DNA from: Halisarca cf. caerulea
Taxonomy: Eukaryota > Porifera > Demospongiae > Chondrillida > Halisarcidae
Direction: 5' to 3'
DNA: 12,500 nt
Assembly (NCBI GenBank): GCA_963170055.1
Contig: CAUJGJ010000442.1
Coordinates: forward strand, 52,501-65,000
Made by a program: the position numbers and the translations under genes. The notes beneath the pieces are model-generated. The model saw only the letters and a program-made list of their open reading frames with translations, was not told where the DNA came from and did no database searches. Of the stretch, positions 1-7,675 are shown in pieces. The number at the start of each line of letters is the position of its first letter. The first letter of the stretch is position 1.

Positions 1-5
1 GCATA

Positions 6-85
6 CAGTGGACCTGTTCTATTCCGGACACTTGGGACCACAAAGGACTGCCCTGTTAATGAGGTGTCCTCATTTCAGGGGTTGA
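6..85 (+). mobile_element. terminal region of an inverted-repeat DNA transposon/MITE
   Basis: Starts with CAGTGGACC directly after a TA dinucleotide at 4-5, as expected for a Tc1/mariner/pogo-type insertion. The same sequence reappears, diverged, as the right terminus of the element ending at 9481 when read on the minus strand. Shared blocks in order are GTGG, TCTATTC, GGACAC, TTGGGACCA, then CTG/CTGTCCTG and GAGGTGTC. It also resembles the ends of the 6342-6735 element (CAGTGGAACCTC, GGAC). The inner limit and the opposite end are not identifiable; nothing gene-like is seen between 86 and 398. Confidence 0.5.
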
Positions 86-398
86 AGATGCGCTATGGCT
101 AAGTTTAGAGTGAATCATTCGGTTTCAGTGGCATGTGTCCACAATGGGGGGGTGTCTGCTATCCAGAGGTCTGGACTAGAGAGTCCCACAGTATGTACAA
201 CGTATGTAGTTTTGGTTGAGAGACCTTGTGGTAGCTTAGCATAGGTGGTAGTCAAGTGGGGTGCTCATTGTCAGAGTTTGCTCAGACGTTCTCCTGACAA
301 ACGACCCTCCCACTCTTTCCCTTCTCATACGAGCCAGTGTCTTAGAGGTTGATGACGGGCACATACCATCCCAGAGAAGTGATGAGGATGGAACTCAC

Positions 399-561
399 TA
401 TTTGGCCAGATTTGAGCAGTTCCATCGTAAAGTTCATTGGTTTGTGATGGATCTTTGAAGTAGATGTTGGCCTGCCCATCAGTGTTGCTGGGAAAGACGG
501 TCATATCGTTGCCGTCGACAGAAACATGGAGCTCTGCTATGCCAAAGTCCTGCAGAGCTGC
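399..561 (-). CDS. gene 1 exon 2 (163 nt, phase 0 in, phase 1 out)
   Basis: Acceptor CATAG precedes 561 and donor GTGAGTTC follows 399. The frame entering from exon 1 is open throughout: it begins AALQDFGIAELHVSVDGND and ends ELYDGTAQIWPN. Length, entry phase, exit phase and the QIW position at the 3' end all equal those of exon 2 of gene 2 (4942-4780), although the sequences are otherwise strongly diverged. Confidence 0.6.
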
Positions 562-2261
562 CTATGAAAGCAATGAATACACCACACAGTTGATACATAC
601 TGTATGCATGTACATGTATTTGCCTGGATAGTACATATGTACACACTCCTGCTTAGTACACACTCCTGGTTAGCACACACTCCTTGTTAGCACACACTCC
701 TGGTTAGCACACACTCCAGATTATCACACACTCCTGGTCAGCACACACTCCTGGTTAGCACACACTCCTGGTTAGTACACACTCCGGGTTAGCACACACT
801 CCTGGTTAGCACACACTCTGGGTTAGCACACACTCCTTGTTAGCACACACTCCTGGTTAGCACACACTCCGGGTTAGCACACACTCCTGGTTAGCACATA
901 CTCCTGGTTAGCACATACTCCTGGTTAGCACACACTCCGGGTTAGCACACACTCCTGGTCAGCACACACTCCTGGTTAGTACACACTCCTGGTTAGCAAA
1001 CACTCCTGGTTAGCGCACACTCCTGGTTAGCACACACTCTGGGTTAGCACACACTCCTGGTTAGCACACACTCCTGGTTAGCACACACTCCGGGTTAGCA
1101 CACACTCCTGGTTAGCACATACTCCTGGTTAGCACACACTCCGGGTTAGCACACACTCCTGGTCAGCACACACTCCTGGTTAGTACACACTCCTGGTTAG
1201 CGCACACTCCAGGTTAGCACACACTCCTGGTTAGCACACACTCCTGGTTAGCACACACTCCTGGTCAGCACACACTCCTGGTTAGCACACACTCCTTGTT
1301 AGCACACACTCCTGGTTAGCACACACTCCTGGTTAGCACACACTCCAGGTTAGCACATACTCCTGGTTAGCACACACTCCGGGTTAGCACACACTCCTGG
1401 TCAGCACACACTCCTGGTTAGCACACACTCCTGGTAAGCACACACTCCTTGTTAGCACACACTCCTGGTTAGCACACACTCCTGCTTAGTACACACTCCT
1501 GGTTAGCACTAGTCTCGTACCCAGACCCACTTCCGCCCGCCATTTTATTCGGGCGGAAGTGGGTCTGGGTACGAGACTAGGTTAGCACACACTCCTTGTT
1601 AGCACACACTCCTGGTCAGCACACACTCCTGGTTAGCACACACTCCCTGTTAGCACACACTCCTGGTTAGCACACACTCCTGGTTAGCACACACTCCTGG
1701 TTAGCACACATTCCGGGTTAGCACACACTCCTGGTCAGCACACACTCCTGGTTAGCACACACTCCTTGTTAGCACACACTCCTTGTTAGCACACACTCCT
1801 GGTTAGCACACACTCCTGCTTAGTACACACTCCTGGTTAGCACACACTCCTTGTTAGCACACACTCCTGGTCAGCACACACTCCTTGTTAGCACACACTC
1901 CTGGTTGGCACACACTCCTGATTAGTACACACCAGGTCCCACCTATGCCAGCTACTGTAGATCTGGTGTTGGGTCTTACTTTAGGATGATGCAGCATTGT
2001 TGACAGTTGTGACTGTACATCGGTACTGAGATCTTTCACCTTCGTGCTCCAACCTCCCTCACTCCCCTCAGCCACGAGACTTCTTCGCACAAATGCACTG
2101 TCCACACTGCCCGTCTCCTCTATGTCTATGTACTCCTCTAAAGTTATGATTTCTTTACTAAAGTTCGGAGCATTCTCAACAGCAGCTGGCTGACGGTGGC
2201 CCCGTCGGCCAAATCGATTCCTGCCAGTTGCAATTGACCTCCTGAATAGCGACCTAAGCAT
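399..2261 (-). CDS. gene 1: partial spliced gene (exons 1-2), unknown family, paralogue of gene 2
   Basis: Two exons are visible on the minus strand: 2261-1980 (94 codons, from ATG) and 561-399 (54 codons plus one base). They join phase 0 to phase 0 across a 1418-nt intron (donor GTAAGA, acceptor TTTCATAG). The second exon ends at a GTGAGT donor in phase 1, so at least one more exon lies beyond the left edge; none is convincing in 1-398. The visible product is 148 residues. The N-terminus is arginine-rich, followed by an acidic/hydroxyl-rich linker and then a segment with alternating hydrophobic residues (IAELHVSVDGNDM) suggestive of beta strands. No family is recognised. It is placed head to tail behind gene 2, with the same exon-2 length and phases, so I infer a tandem duplicate. 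The start ATG at 2261 is preferred over the in-frame ATG at 2390 because a TATA/CArG-like element sits right next to the latter. Confidence 0.55.
640..1934. repeat. 17-bp minisatellite filling intron 1 of gene 1
   Basis: About 70 copies of a 17-bp unit with consensus CACACACTCCTGGTTAG. Recurrent variants are CCGGG, CCTTG, GGTCAG and AGTACAC. Some variant blocks recur in the same order, for example CCGGG followed by GGTCAG and then GGTTAGTA near 950, 1140 and 1380. This suggests higher-order duplication of several units at once. The array is interrupted once, at 1510-1579, by a perfect hairpin. It lies wholly within the intron bounded by 1979 and 562 and makes up about 90 percent of it. Confidence 0.95.
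1510..1579. mobile_element. 70-bp perfect hairpin element (MITE-like) inserted in the minisatellite
   Basis: Two perfectly complementary 30-nt arms (1510-1539 and 1550-1579, outer sequence TAGTCTCGTACCCAGACC) flank a 10-nt loop CCATTTTATT. The nonamer GGTTAGCAC lies immediately on both sides (1501-1509 and 1580-1588), which shifts the phase of the 17-bp array by the amount a 9-bp target-site duplication would. Long terminal inverted repeats with a 9-bp duplication recall Mutator-type non-autonomous elements; that assignment is inference. The arms are GC-rich, unlike the surroundings, and unmutated, so the insertion should be recent. Confidence 0.75.
1980..2261 (-). CDS. gene 1 exon 1, presequence-like N-terminus
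   Basis: Ninety-four codons from ATG (2261-2259) to a consensus donor, CCTAAA followed by GTAAGA at 1979. The first 28 residues (MLRSLFRRSIATGRNRFGRR onward) contain nine arginines and no Asp or Glu, typical of a mitochondrial targeting presequence. Residues 30-94 are acidic and Ser/Thr-rich (ITLEEYIDIEETGSVDSAF), probably flexible. The frame stays open upstream to another ATG at 2390, which would add 43 residues of less biased composition. A non-mitochondrial, longer protein therefore cannot be excluded. Confidence 0.55.
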
Positions 2262-2391
2262 GGCAGTTTTGGTTGCTTGGCAGGAGAAATTCACAGAGCC
2301 TCTAATAGACACCACTAACTGTTTCTCTGTATGCTTGCCAACTGACAAACTAACTGGGTATTGCAGCTTGTTATAATGTGTATATAGCATT

Positions 2392-2401
2392 CCTTATATG
2401 G
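2392..2401. promoter_or_regulatory. CArG-box / TATA-like decamer upstream of gene 1
   Basis: CCTTATATGG fits the SRF consensus CC(A/T)6GG exactly. On the minus strand it reads CCATATAAGG, which also contains a TATA-like ATATAAG. It lies 131 bp before the gene 1 ATG at 2261, a plausible core-promoter position. The identical decamer is the core of the tandem array at 7676-7917. No experimental start site is known, so the promoter role is inferred. Confidence 0.35.
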
Positions 2402-2578
2402 AAGGGGTGATTTCATCATGGGCCAGGAATCCACCCTTCAAACACCTCCACTCCTTGCTGTGTCATTGTTTACTTGTGTTATTACTTTGCATGCCATGTT
2501 ATTGGTGTCAGCAATTGATTGTATATTTTGTGTTATAGGTCTCATGACTTTGTGGTCTCTCTGTGTGTGGTCTGTCTT

Positions 2579-2584
<6 letters not shown>

Positions 2585-2645
<61 letters not shown>
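2585..2645. repeat. (TG)n microsatellite, about 30 units
   Basis: Nearly uninterrupted TG dinucleotides on the plus strand in the spacer between gene 2 and gene 1. The flanking DNA (2402-2584 and 2646-2844) shows no convincing exon. Confidence 0.95.
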
Positions 2646-2646
<1 letters not shown>

Positions 2647-2844
2647 TGTATGTGTGCACGCATGGAGAACTGTAATATCCTGTTTTTTGTAATGTTATCT
2701 ACCTACTTTGAAAGTGCATGTCCTCAGGATGTCATTGCTTCTAATATGCTATGATTACAAGCCCTAAATATGGTTGAGAAAATTTTCCCTATAAAAGTCC
2801 CTAATTATCTATGACCTTTATGATGTGATTAGAGTTGTGTTTGC

Positions 2845-2911
<67 letters not shown>

Positions 2912-3086
2912 TTGTGTGTGTGTGTGATTGTGTGTGTGTGCGTGTGTGTGTGTGTGCGTACGTTTGTGTGCGTGCGTGTGTGTGCGTGTGTGTGCGTGTG
3001 TGTGTGTGTGTGTGCGTGCGTGTGTGTGTGTGTGTGTGTGTGTGCGTGCGTGTGTGCGTGTGTGTGTGTTTGTGTGTGTGTGTGTT

Positions 3087-3120
<34 letters not shown>

Positions 3121-3182
3121 GCATGTATGTGTGTGTGTGCTTGTGTATGTGTGTGTGTGTGTTTTGTTACAAGTGTGTGTGT
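2845..3182. repeat. compound (TG)n tract, about 330 bp
   Basis: A pure TG run (2845-2910) passes into interrupted TG with regular ATTG, TGCG, CGTACG and TTTG variants, then GCATGTATG. The variants are themselves periodic (for example TTTGTGTGTGTGTG repeats at 3068-3118), which points to growth by duplication of blocks rather than of single dinucleotides. Alternating purine-pyrimidine sequence with CG steps is favourable for Z-DNA. Open frames here encode only Cys-Val or His-Thr repeats and are not genes. Confidence 0.95.
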
Positions 3183-3408
3183 ATGTACAATACAATATGT
3201 CCCTTCGCTATACGAACACACTTTCTGCACTTTCTTGACTCTATTTCCAATTGTACACATTCTCATTGAAATTAAAATAGACAATGTATTGTTGATGCTA
3301 AAAGTTGAGTAACTGTAAACAGTACTCAGTGGTTTGTGGTTGTTTGATGTGGCATAGTTGCTGCAAGCATGCCACACAAATACTACACATGTACATGTAT
3401 ACCCTGTG

Positions 3409-3415
3409 ACACACA

Positions 3416-3470
<55 letters not shown>
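3409..3470. repeat. (CA)n microsatellite downstream of gene 2
   Basis: About 30 CA units with one ATAC interruption near 3420, lying 150 bp beyond the stop codon of gene 2 on its 3' side. From 3183 to 3408 and from 3471 to 3620 there is no coding signal, and no clear AATAAA was found on the minus strand. Confidence 0.95.
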
Positions 3471-3475
<5 letters not shown>

Positions 3476-3620
3476 ATTCAAGAAGGACACTCAAATCAGG
3501 CGTAGGTGTACTGTAAGTATTGAACTAGACAGAGATAAAAATGTGGCTGCAAACATACATAGATATAAGACATACATGTACTGTGTCTATGCTGCAAACA
3601 CATTGTTGTTTTGTACACTG

Positions 3621-3887
3621 CTACTCCAGCAGGTCTGGAGTGGTGAATGAAATCACAGCTGGGTCTTTTGAGGTGCTTGCCACTTCAGCTGTTATGGACT
3701 TGTACGGGTAGGACTTGGTGCTGATGGTGGAGGAGTCCTGAGACGTGAGGATGTACTCTTCACTTCCAACCGTTGTTTGAAGGTTGATGTTTTGAAGTTC
3801 GGCTCCTTTGACAGCAGTGAAGACACAACCTGTGGTGTCATCCTTTTTGGGAAAGACTTTGTTTGGGTAGTAGATGCCTGTCCATGG
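3621..3887 (-). CDS. gene 2 exon 4 (terminal, 88 codons plus TAG)
   Basis: Acceptor GTGTGTGTACAG precedes CCA TGG ACA; the frame continues in phase 0 from exon 3. The peptide begins PWTGIYYPNKVFPKKDDTTG and ends ISFTTPDLLE before TAG at 3623-3621. The acceptor's pyrimidine tract is a short TG repeat. The last 40 residues are Ser/Thr-rich and look flexible. Confidence 0.65.
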   Translation of the reverse strand, partial: PWTGIYYPNKVFPKKDDTTGCVFTAVKGAELQNINLQTTVGSEEYILTSQDSSTISTKSYPYKSITAEVASTSKDPAVISFTTPDLLE

Positions 3888-4132
3888 CTGTACACACACA
3901 AGCAGATGAAAATACTGTGACTGCAGTGAAGCACTGTCATCCATGTGACTGACATGTGACTGCAGTGAAGCACTGTCATCCATGTGACTGACATGTGACT
4001 GCAGTGAAGCACTGACATCCATGTGACTGACATGTGACTGCAGTGAAGCACTGCTTGGTGTATGTACTGTATGTACCCAGGTATACGAACATACTGTATG
4101 TAGTTGTTATGGTGTGCCCTTGTTCTCTTTGT

Positions 4133-4171
<39 letters not shown>

Positions 4172-4986
4172 GTGTGTGTGTGTGGACACACGTGTTTTTT
4201 GCTTGTTCGTGTGTTTGTGTGCTGTACTTATTTGCATTGTGTCTGCACAAACGAGCCTGTAGTGCGTACTACAGTATGTCCAAATATAAGACCTCACCTG
4301 AAAGGACACTTTTGGAACTCTTTTGGGCTGGACCGCAAGCAGGAATAGATCTCCAGGGCTGTGTAGGTTCAGAGCCATGATGAGGAAGCTCTGAGTCTGA
4401 GGGAACCTATACACGAACAGGTTTCCTAGTAGAGAGAAACAACACGCACATGCTTAGCAGACAATGATGAAAGCTTGTGATTCTGTTGGTGTGTAGAGTG
4501 TATGTACATACAGTATATACGTACCCCTTGCGTATGGGCTATTGATCTGCATGCTATTGCTGTGCATGTGTGTGCAATTGTACTTACAGTAGCTTTAAAC
4601 CCCTCAGATTTACAGTAAACACTCTGACACGTTCTAACAGTGCATTTAAGGGGTCTTACCATTTGTGTGTTTCAAGGTTTCTTACATTTTTCCGGTGTGT
4701 GTGTAGTTTGTGTACGTGTGATCTGTACAATCCTAGACACTCTATACTACATAGCCTATAGCGCAATGCGGTGACTCACTGCTGGTCCATATCTGACTGC
4801 TGACAATGCCGCTGGGTTGTGCAGGGTAGTTGAAAGTGGTGTCAATGGGGGAGGGCAGGAGGATGGGGCCTTCACCCTCTTTGTCTCCCTTTATTCTTAA
4901 ACTTGTGAGAAGTGTGTTGTCCCAGCTGCTGGGTCCTTGACCCTATAGGTGAATGGTGGAGGATCGTGTGCTGATTCAGCACTTTG

Positions 4987-5039
<53 letters not shown>

Positions 5040-5613
5040 AGGATGTATGTGCACGTATCACACCACACATACACACACATGCACGCATGCACACACACAC
5101 TCACACACGCACACACACACACACACACACACTTTCACTTGTGCGTACCGTAGCAGCCTGTTGTGTTAGTACAGTGTTTATACTGATGGTGTGGATAATC
5201 TGTTCAAAGAAGAGCTGGTTTGGACAGCTTTTCAGCTGTTGGAAACTCATGTAGGGGGTATCAGCTGCCATACATACTGGAGTAAAGTTCGCTAGAAAGG
5301 GTCGAACTGTCTCTGGCTGTTCACTGATGCGACCAGAGTCACTGCTGCTGTAGCTGTTCAGGGAGGATGATGATGAAGAAGAAGAGTGACTATCTTCTTC
5401 TTTTCCTAGTTCTTCACCAGTTCTGTCCTCAGTAGTGCTTCCCTCAACCAGCACTGGGTCTTGTTCAAAGCTGTGCTGGTGATTTGCGCTGTGGGTTGTG
5501 GATAAATGTGCAGTTTCTCCCTTTCCCAGAATCTTTGTCTGTTGATCCTCTGCTATTGATGTGGAGTAAGCCCCGCTGTTCCTCTGAACCAGTCTTTGCA
5601 GAAACCTTCTCAT
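3621..5613 (-). CDS. gene 2: four-exon gene, 340 residues, unknown family
   Basis: Exons on the minus strand are 5613-5149, 4942-4780, 4425-4298 and 3887-3621. All three introns (206, 354 and 410 nt) are GT-AG. Phases are 0, 1 and 0, and the spliced frame runs 1023 nt from ATG to TAG. Residues 1-20 are basic without acidic residues (MRRFLQRLVQRNSGAYSTSI), presequence-like. Residues 50-100 are acidic and serine-rich with eight consecutive serines, likely disordered. Residues 125-340 have folded-domain character, including NLFVYRFPQTQSFLIMALNL and LFLLAVQPKRVPKVSF. The hydrophobic stretches are too interrupted to be clear membrane spans. I do not recognise the family. The order PILLP, FVYRF, MALNL, LLAVQPKRVP weakly recalls the extracellular region near the GAIN domain of polycystin-1-like proteins; this is a guess. 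Gene 1 is its tandem relative. The 5' exon could extend upstream, because the frame stays open to a possible acceptor near 5703. Confidence 0.65.
3916..4054. repeat. 39-bp tandem repeat in intron 3 of gene 2
   Basis: About 3.5 copies with an exact 39-bp period (starts at 3916, 3955, 3994, 4033). The unit contains TGTGACTGCAGTGAAGCACT followed by GTCATCCATG and TGACTGACA. Copies are nearly identical; one carries GACATCC instead of GTCATCC. As 39 is divisible by three, the array keeps a minus-strand frame open, producing a repeat peptide that is almost certainly not translated because it is intronic. Confidence 0.9.
4131..4194. repeat. (TG)n microsatellite in intron 3 of gene 2
   Basis: About 28 TG units with two interruptions, ending in GTGGACACACGTG, which can fold back on the TG run for a few base pairs. 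Confidence 0.9.
4298..4425 (-). CDS. gene 2 exon 3 (128 nt, phase 1 in, phase 0 out)
   Basis: Acceptor TTTCTCTCTACTAG has a good pyrimidine tract; donor CAG|GTGAGG is near consensus. The split codon (A from exon 2, GA here) gives Arg. The peptide is NLFVYRFPQTQSFLIMALNL followed by HSPGDLFLLAVQPKRVPKVS and FQ. Alternating hydrophobic residues suggest two or three beta strands. Confidence 0.7.
4780..4942 (-). CDS. gene 2 exon 2 (163 nt, phase 0 in, phase 1 out)
   Basis: Acceptor CACCTATAG, donor GTGAGTC. The open frame begins GQGPSSWDNTLLTSLRIKGD, contains GPILLPSPIDTTFNYP and ends VSSQIWTS. It is identical in length and phase to exon 2 of gene 1 (561-399) and shares the QIW tripeptide at the same distance from the exon end. 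Confidence 0.7.
4989..5132. repeat. facing (TG)n and (CA)n tracts inside intron 1 of gene 2
   Basis: (TG)24 at 4989-5037 is followed, after a short spacer, by CA-rich sequence at 5060-5132. The intron transcript therefore carries complementary GU- and AC-type repeats in inverted orientation and could form a long hairpin occupying most of the 206-nt intron, with both splice sites near its base. Confidence 0.85.
5149..5613 (-). CDS. gene 2 exon 1 (155 codons)
   Basis: Runs from ATG at 5613-5611 to donor ACG|GTACGC, a moderately weak donor. Residues 1-20 are basic with no Asp/Glu. Residues 57-75 are acidic (VEGSTTEDRTGEELGKEED), residues 77-84 are eight serines, and residues 106-155 look structured (RPFLANFTPVCMAADTPYMS and QLFFEQIIHTISINTVL). 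A second minus-strand frame, open from 5675 to a TGA at 5465, also reads like protein (GLQDSENITIEKNEK). An ancestral frameshift, or a different upstream exon boundary, is therefore possible. Confidence 0.6.
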
Positions 5614-5670
5614 TCTTCTCAATTGTGATATTCTCAGAGTCTTGCAACCCGCGTAACACCCAAATAACTG

Positions 5671-5677
5671 CTTATAT
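5671..5677 (-). promoter_or_regulatory. TATA-like ATATAAG upstream of gene 2
   Basis: GAGATATAAGCAG on the minus strand lies about 60 bp before the exon 1 ATG, compatible with a TATA box and a short leader. The same ATATAAG core occurs in the decamer before gene 1. The match is short and could be chance. Confidence 0.2.
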
Positions 5678-5906
5678 CTCTCTGTTAGTAGCTTTCTGTA
5701 AATCGAGCTGATGAAAGCCCTTAAATCTTCGATTGTTGGTGGTAAATCCCTAATACTGTCCCTGTGTAAGTGATACTAAAAATAGGTACAATGCAGGATT
5801 ATTATTCTGATGTAATTGTAAGGTGGAGCATATAATTAGCTGTGGCATTCTCCAGTCAGCACATGGAGTGATGTATGTACAGTACATTTGTGTTGTGCTC
5901 ATTTGG

Positions 5907-5925
5907 TGTGTGTGGTGTGTGTGTG

Positions 5926-6008
<83 letters not shown>

Positions 6009-6014
6009 TTGTGT
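5907..6014. repeat. (TG)n microsatellite with periodic TTTG
   Basis: TG run with TTTG interruptions at intervals of 12 to 24 bp, upstream of gene 2. The neighbouring stretches 5714-5906 and 6015-6341 show no gene; an open plus-strand frame across them is mostly Cys-Val repeat. Confidence 0.9.
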
Positions 6015-6341
6015 ATGCTGACAGGGGTGTGGCTAATCCATAGGAGTTATGTAAGGATGATGCAACTATCTGTTCCATTGCATCATCTCATGAATATGCA
6101 CATACACTCCTTTGTATGTGGAGGAGTGCCTGCCTATGTCAGCACACACCTTAGCTGGGCACAGCAAGTGATCACCTTACACAACATTGTAATTTGGGAA
6201 ACCCCTGTGGACTTTTCCTTCGAAAGTCCCATAGTCACATGAATCAGATATGATTATCATTATCTGTGTGTCTTTGTACTTGAATCGCAATTCAGTGGAG
6301 TGTACATACATATAACCACTACACACCATCATCTCACTATC

Positions 6342-6735
6342 CAGTGGAACCTCCAATAGCGGACGCTCTGAAACAAGGGTAATCTCTCTACAAAGGACAC
6401 AGCTTGAGGTCCAAGTTACCGTCTACGCTTTCATTTTCGCAGGTGAAACTTTCCCAGATCTTGGCTTTTAGCGATTTTCGCGTTTCTTATAGTTGCAGAC
6501 GGCCATGTTTTGCCATTGCACTGGAGCCTGAGCTAAATTTTCGTGGGTGTATCGAGTCAGAGATGGCTGAAAATCCAAAAACAAGAACTGCGAAAGTTTA
6601 GTTACGTAAAAATTAAAGCATTTACACGATACATTCTCTCTATAGTTTCAGTACATTTTGGACCTCCCAAAGAGGACAGCTTCTTGCAAAGGACAAAACG
6701 ACTGTCCCAAAGTGTCTTCTTTCGAGATTCCACCG
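6342..6735. mobile_element. 394-bp inverted-repeat element (MITE-like, pogo/Tigger-type ends)
   Basis: Left end CAGTGGAACCTCCAATAGCG; right end, read on the minus strand, CGGTGGAATCTCGAAAGAAG followed by ACACTTTGGGACAG. The imperfect terminal inverted repeats share GTGGAA, CTC, GAC, CT and TG blocks, and both ends contain AAAGGAC or GTCCTTTG further inside. TA follows the right end at 6736; a TA lies two bases before the left end, so the duplication is degraded or offset. The interior contains an open frame of 65 codons without recognisable transposase motifs; the element is non-autonomous. Confidence 0.5.
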
Positions 6736-6746
6736 TAATACAGTAG

Positions 6747-6747
<1 letters not shown>

Positions 6748-6806
<59 letters not shown>
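6748..6806. repeat. (CA)n microsatellite abutting the 394-bp element
   Basis: About 29 CA units starting 12 bp after the element's right end, followed by TACGTATATACATACGTACA, which is itself alternating purine-pyrimidine. Confidence 0.95.
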
Positions 6807-6809
<3 letters not shown>

Positions 6810-7006
6810 GTATATACATACGTACATACTGTATATATATGTGTGTACATGATTTATGATAACCTTAGCTGTACCCAATGCCCATCTGGCCCCATATTCA
6901 GTCAACTAGCCACTACCTGAGGCCTTCGTAGGCGGAATGGACCTAAGGCATCTTGTGTCACTCAGTGGTACATTGATACCTTGATTATCTTGTATGTCCG
7001 CATATA

Positions 7007-7039
7007 CACATGTACATATACACATGTACACACATATAT

Positions 7040-7110
<71 letters not shown>
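7007..7110. repeat. ACATGTACATATACACATGT palindromic motif plus (CA)n
   Basis: ACATGTACA occurs twice within 25 bp (about 7008 and 7023) before a CA run from 7040 to 7110 with one CGCA interruption. No gene is visible between 6807 and 7675: the stretch 7111-7675 is ordinary unique DNA without paired splice signals around an open frame that I would trust. Confidence 0.85.
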
Positions 7111-7675
7111 ATCTCCAACTTATGGCCAACATACTTCGTAGAATATGTTGCTGAATATGTTTTGATGTGAGACTTTTCACATGTCAGTCTGAGGAATGTT
7201 AGCTGCATGTTGTGTTGTGTTTCCGTTTGTGGTAAAGTCAAAACCTTCCAGAATCAGCCCCTGCCCTCCCGTGATGTCCCTTGTGGCTAAGTGTCAATAA
7301 TAAGATGAAAATGTCTGCAACGATTAATGTATGTATTCCCTTCTGTTTCAACCTCTTCAGTAAACAACCCATTGTTTCAAGTTATGTCATTCAAAGATCA
7401 TTGCACAATTGCTTGTTGAATTCCTGTGTCTTTTACATGGGATAATTATTCACACAGTAGCTTATGGAGGACTACCTCACTAAGATTCCCCCCTCTGCTA
7501 CTAAATTACCCAAGATAAATTAACTATAATTAAACAATAATTTCTTTATATCATTTTTCATTGGCTACTTGATGTCATTCCAGCCAGGGACTGCTGACAT
7601 AGCCGTGGTGTGTGGTGGGACCTTTGAGTGGTTTCACGATGGAGCATTCTGTACAGCTGATGAGAGACATTTGGG

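Noticed and set aside
261..458. 65-codon plus-strand frame
   Set aside because: It overlaps exon 2 of gene 1 on the opposite strand, which has splice signals at both ends and phase support.
640..1934. CRISPR-like array of short repeats
   Set aside because: Units are contiguous without unique spacers, and the context is an intron of a spliced gene.
2801..3494. Long open frames over TG/CA tracts (also at 4034, 4953, 5823, 6602, 6906, 8527, 10613)
   Set aside because: They encode Cys-Val or His-Thr dipeptide repeats in several frames at once and have no start context or unique domain; they are microsatellite translations.
3621..4022. Repeat peptide (HMDDSASLQSHVS) as an N-terminal extension of gene 2 exon 4
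   Set aside because: The 39-bp repeat lies before a good acceptor at 3888, and splicing from exon 3 keeps the frame, so the repeat is intronic.
6404..6601. 65-codon plus-strand frame
   Set aside because: It lies inside the 394-bp inverted-repeat element, begins at a non-ATG codon in context and shows no transposase motif.
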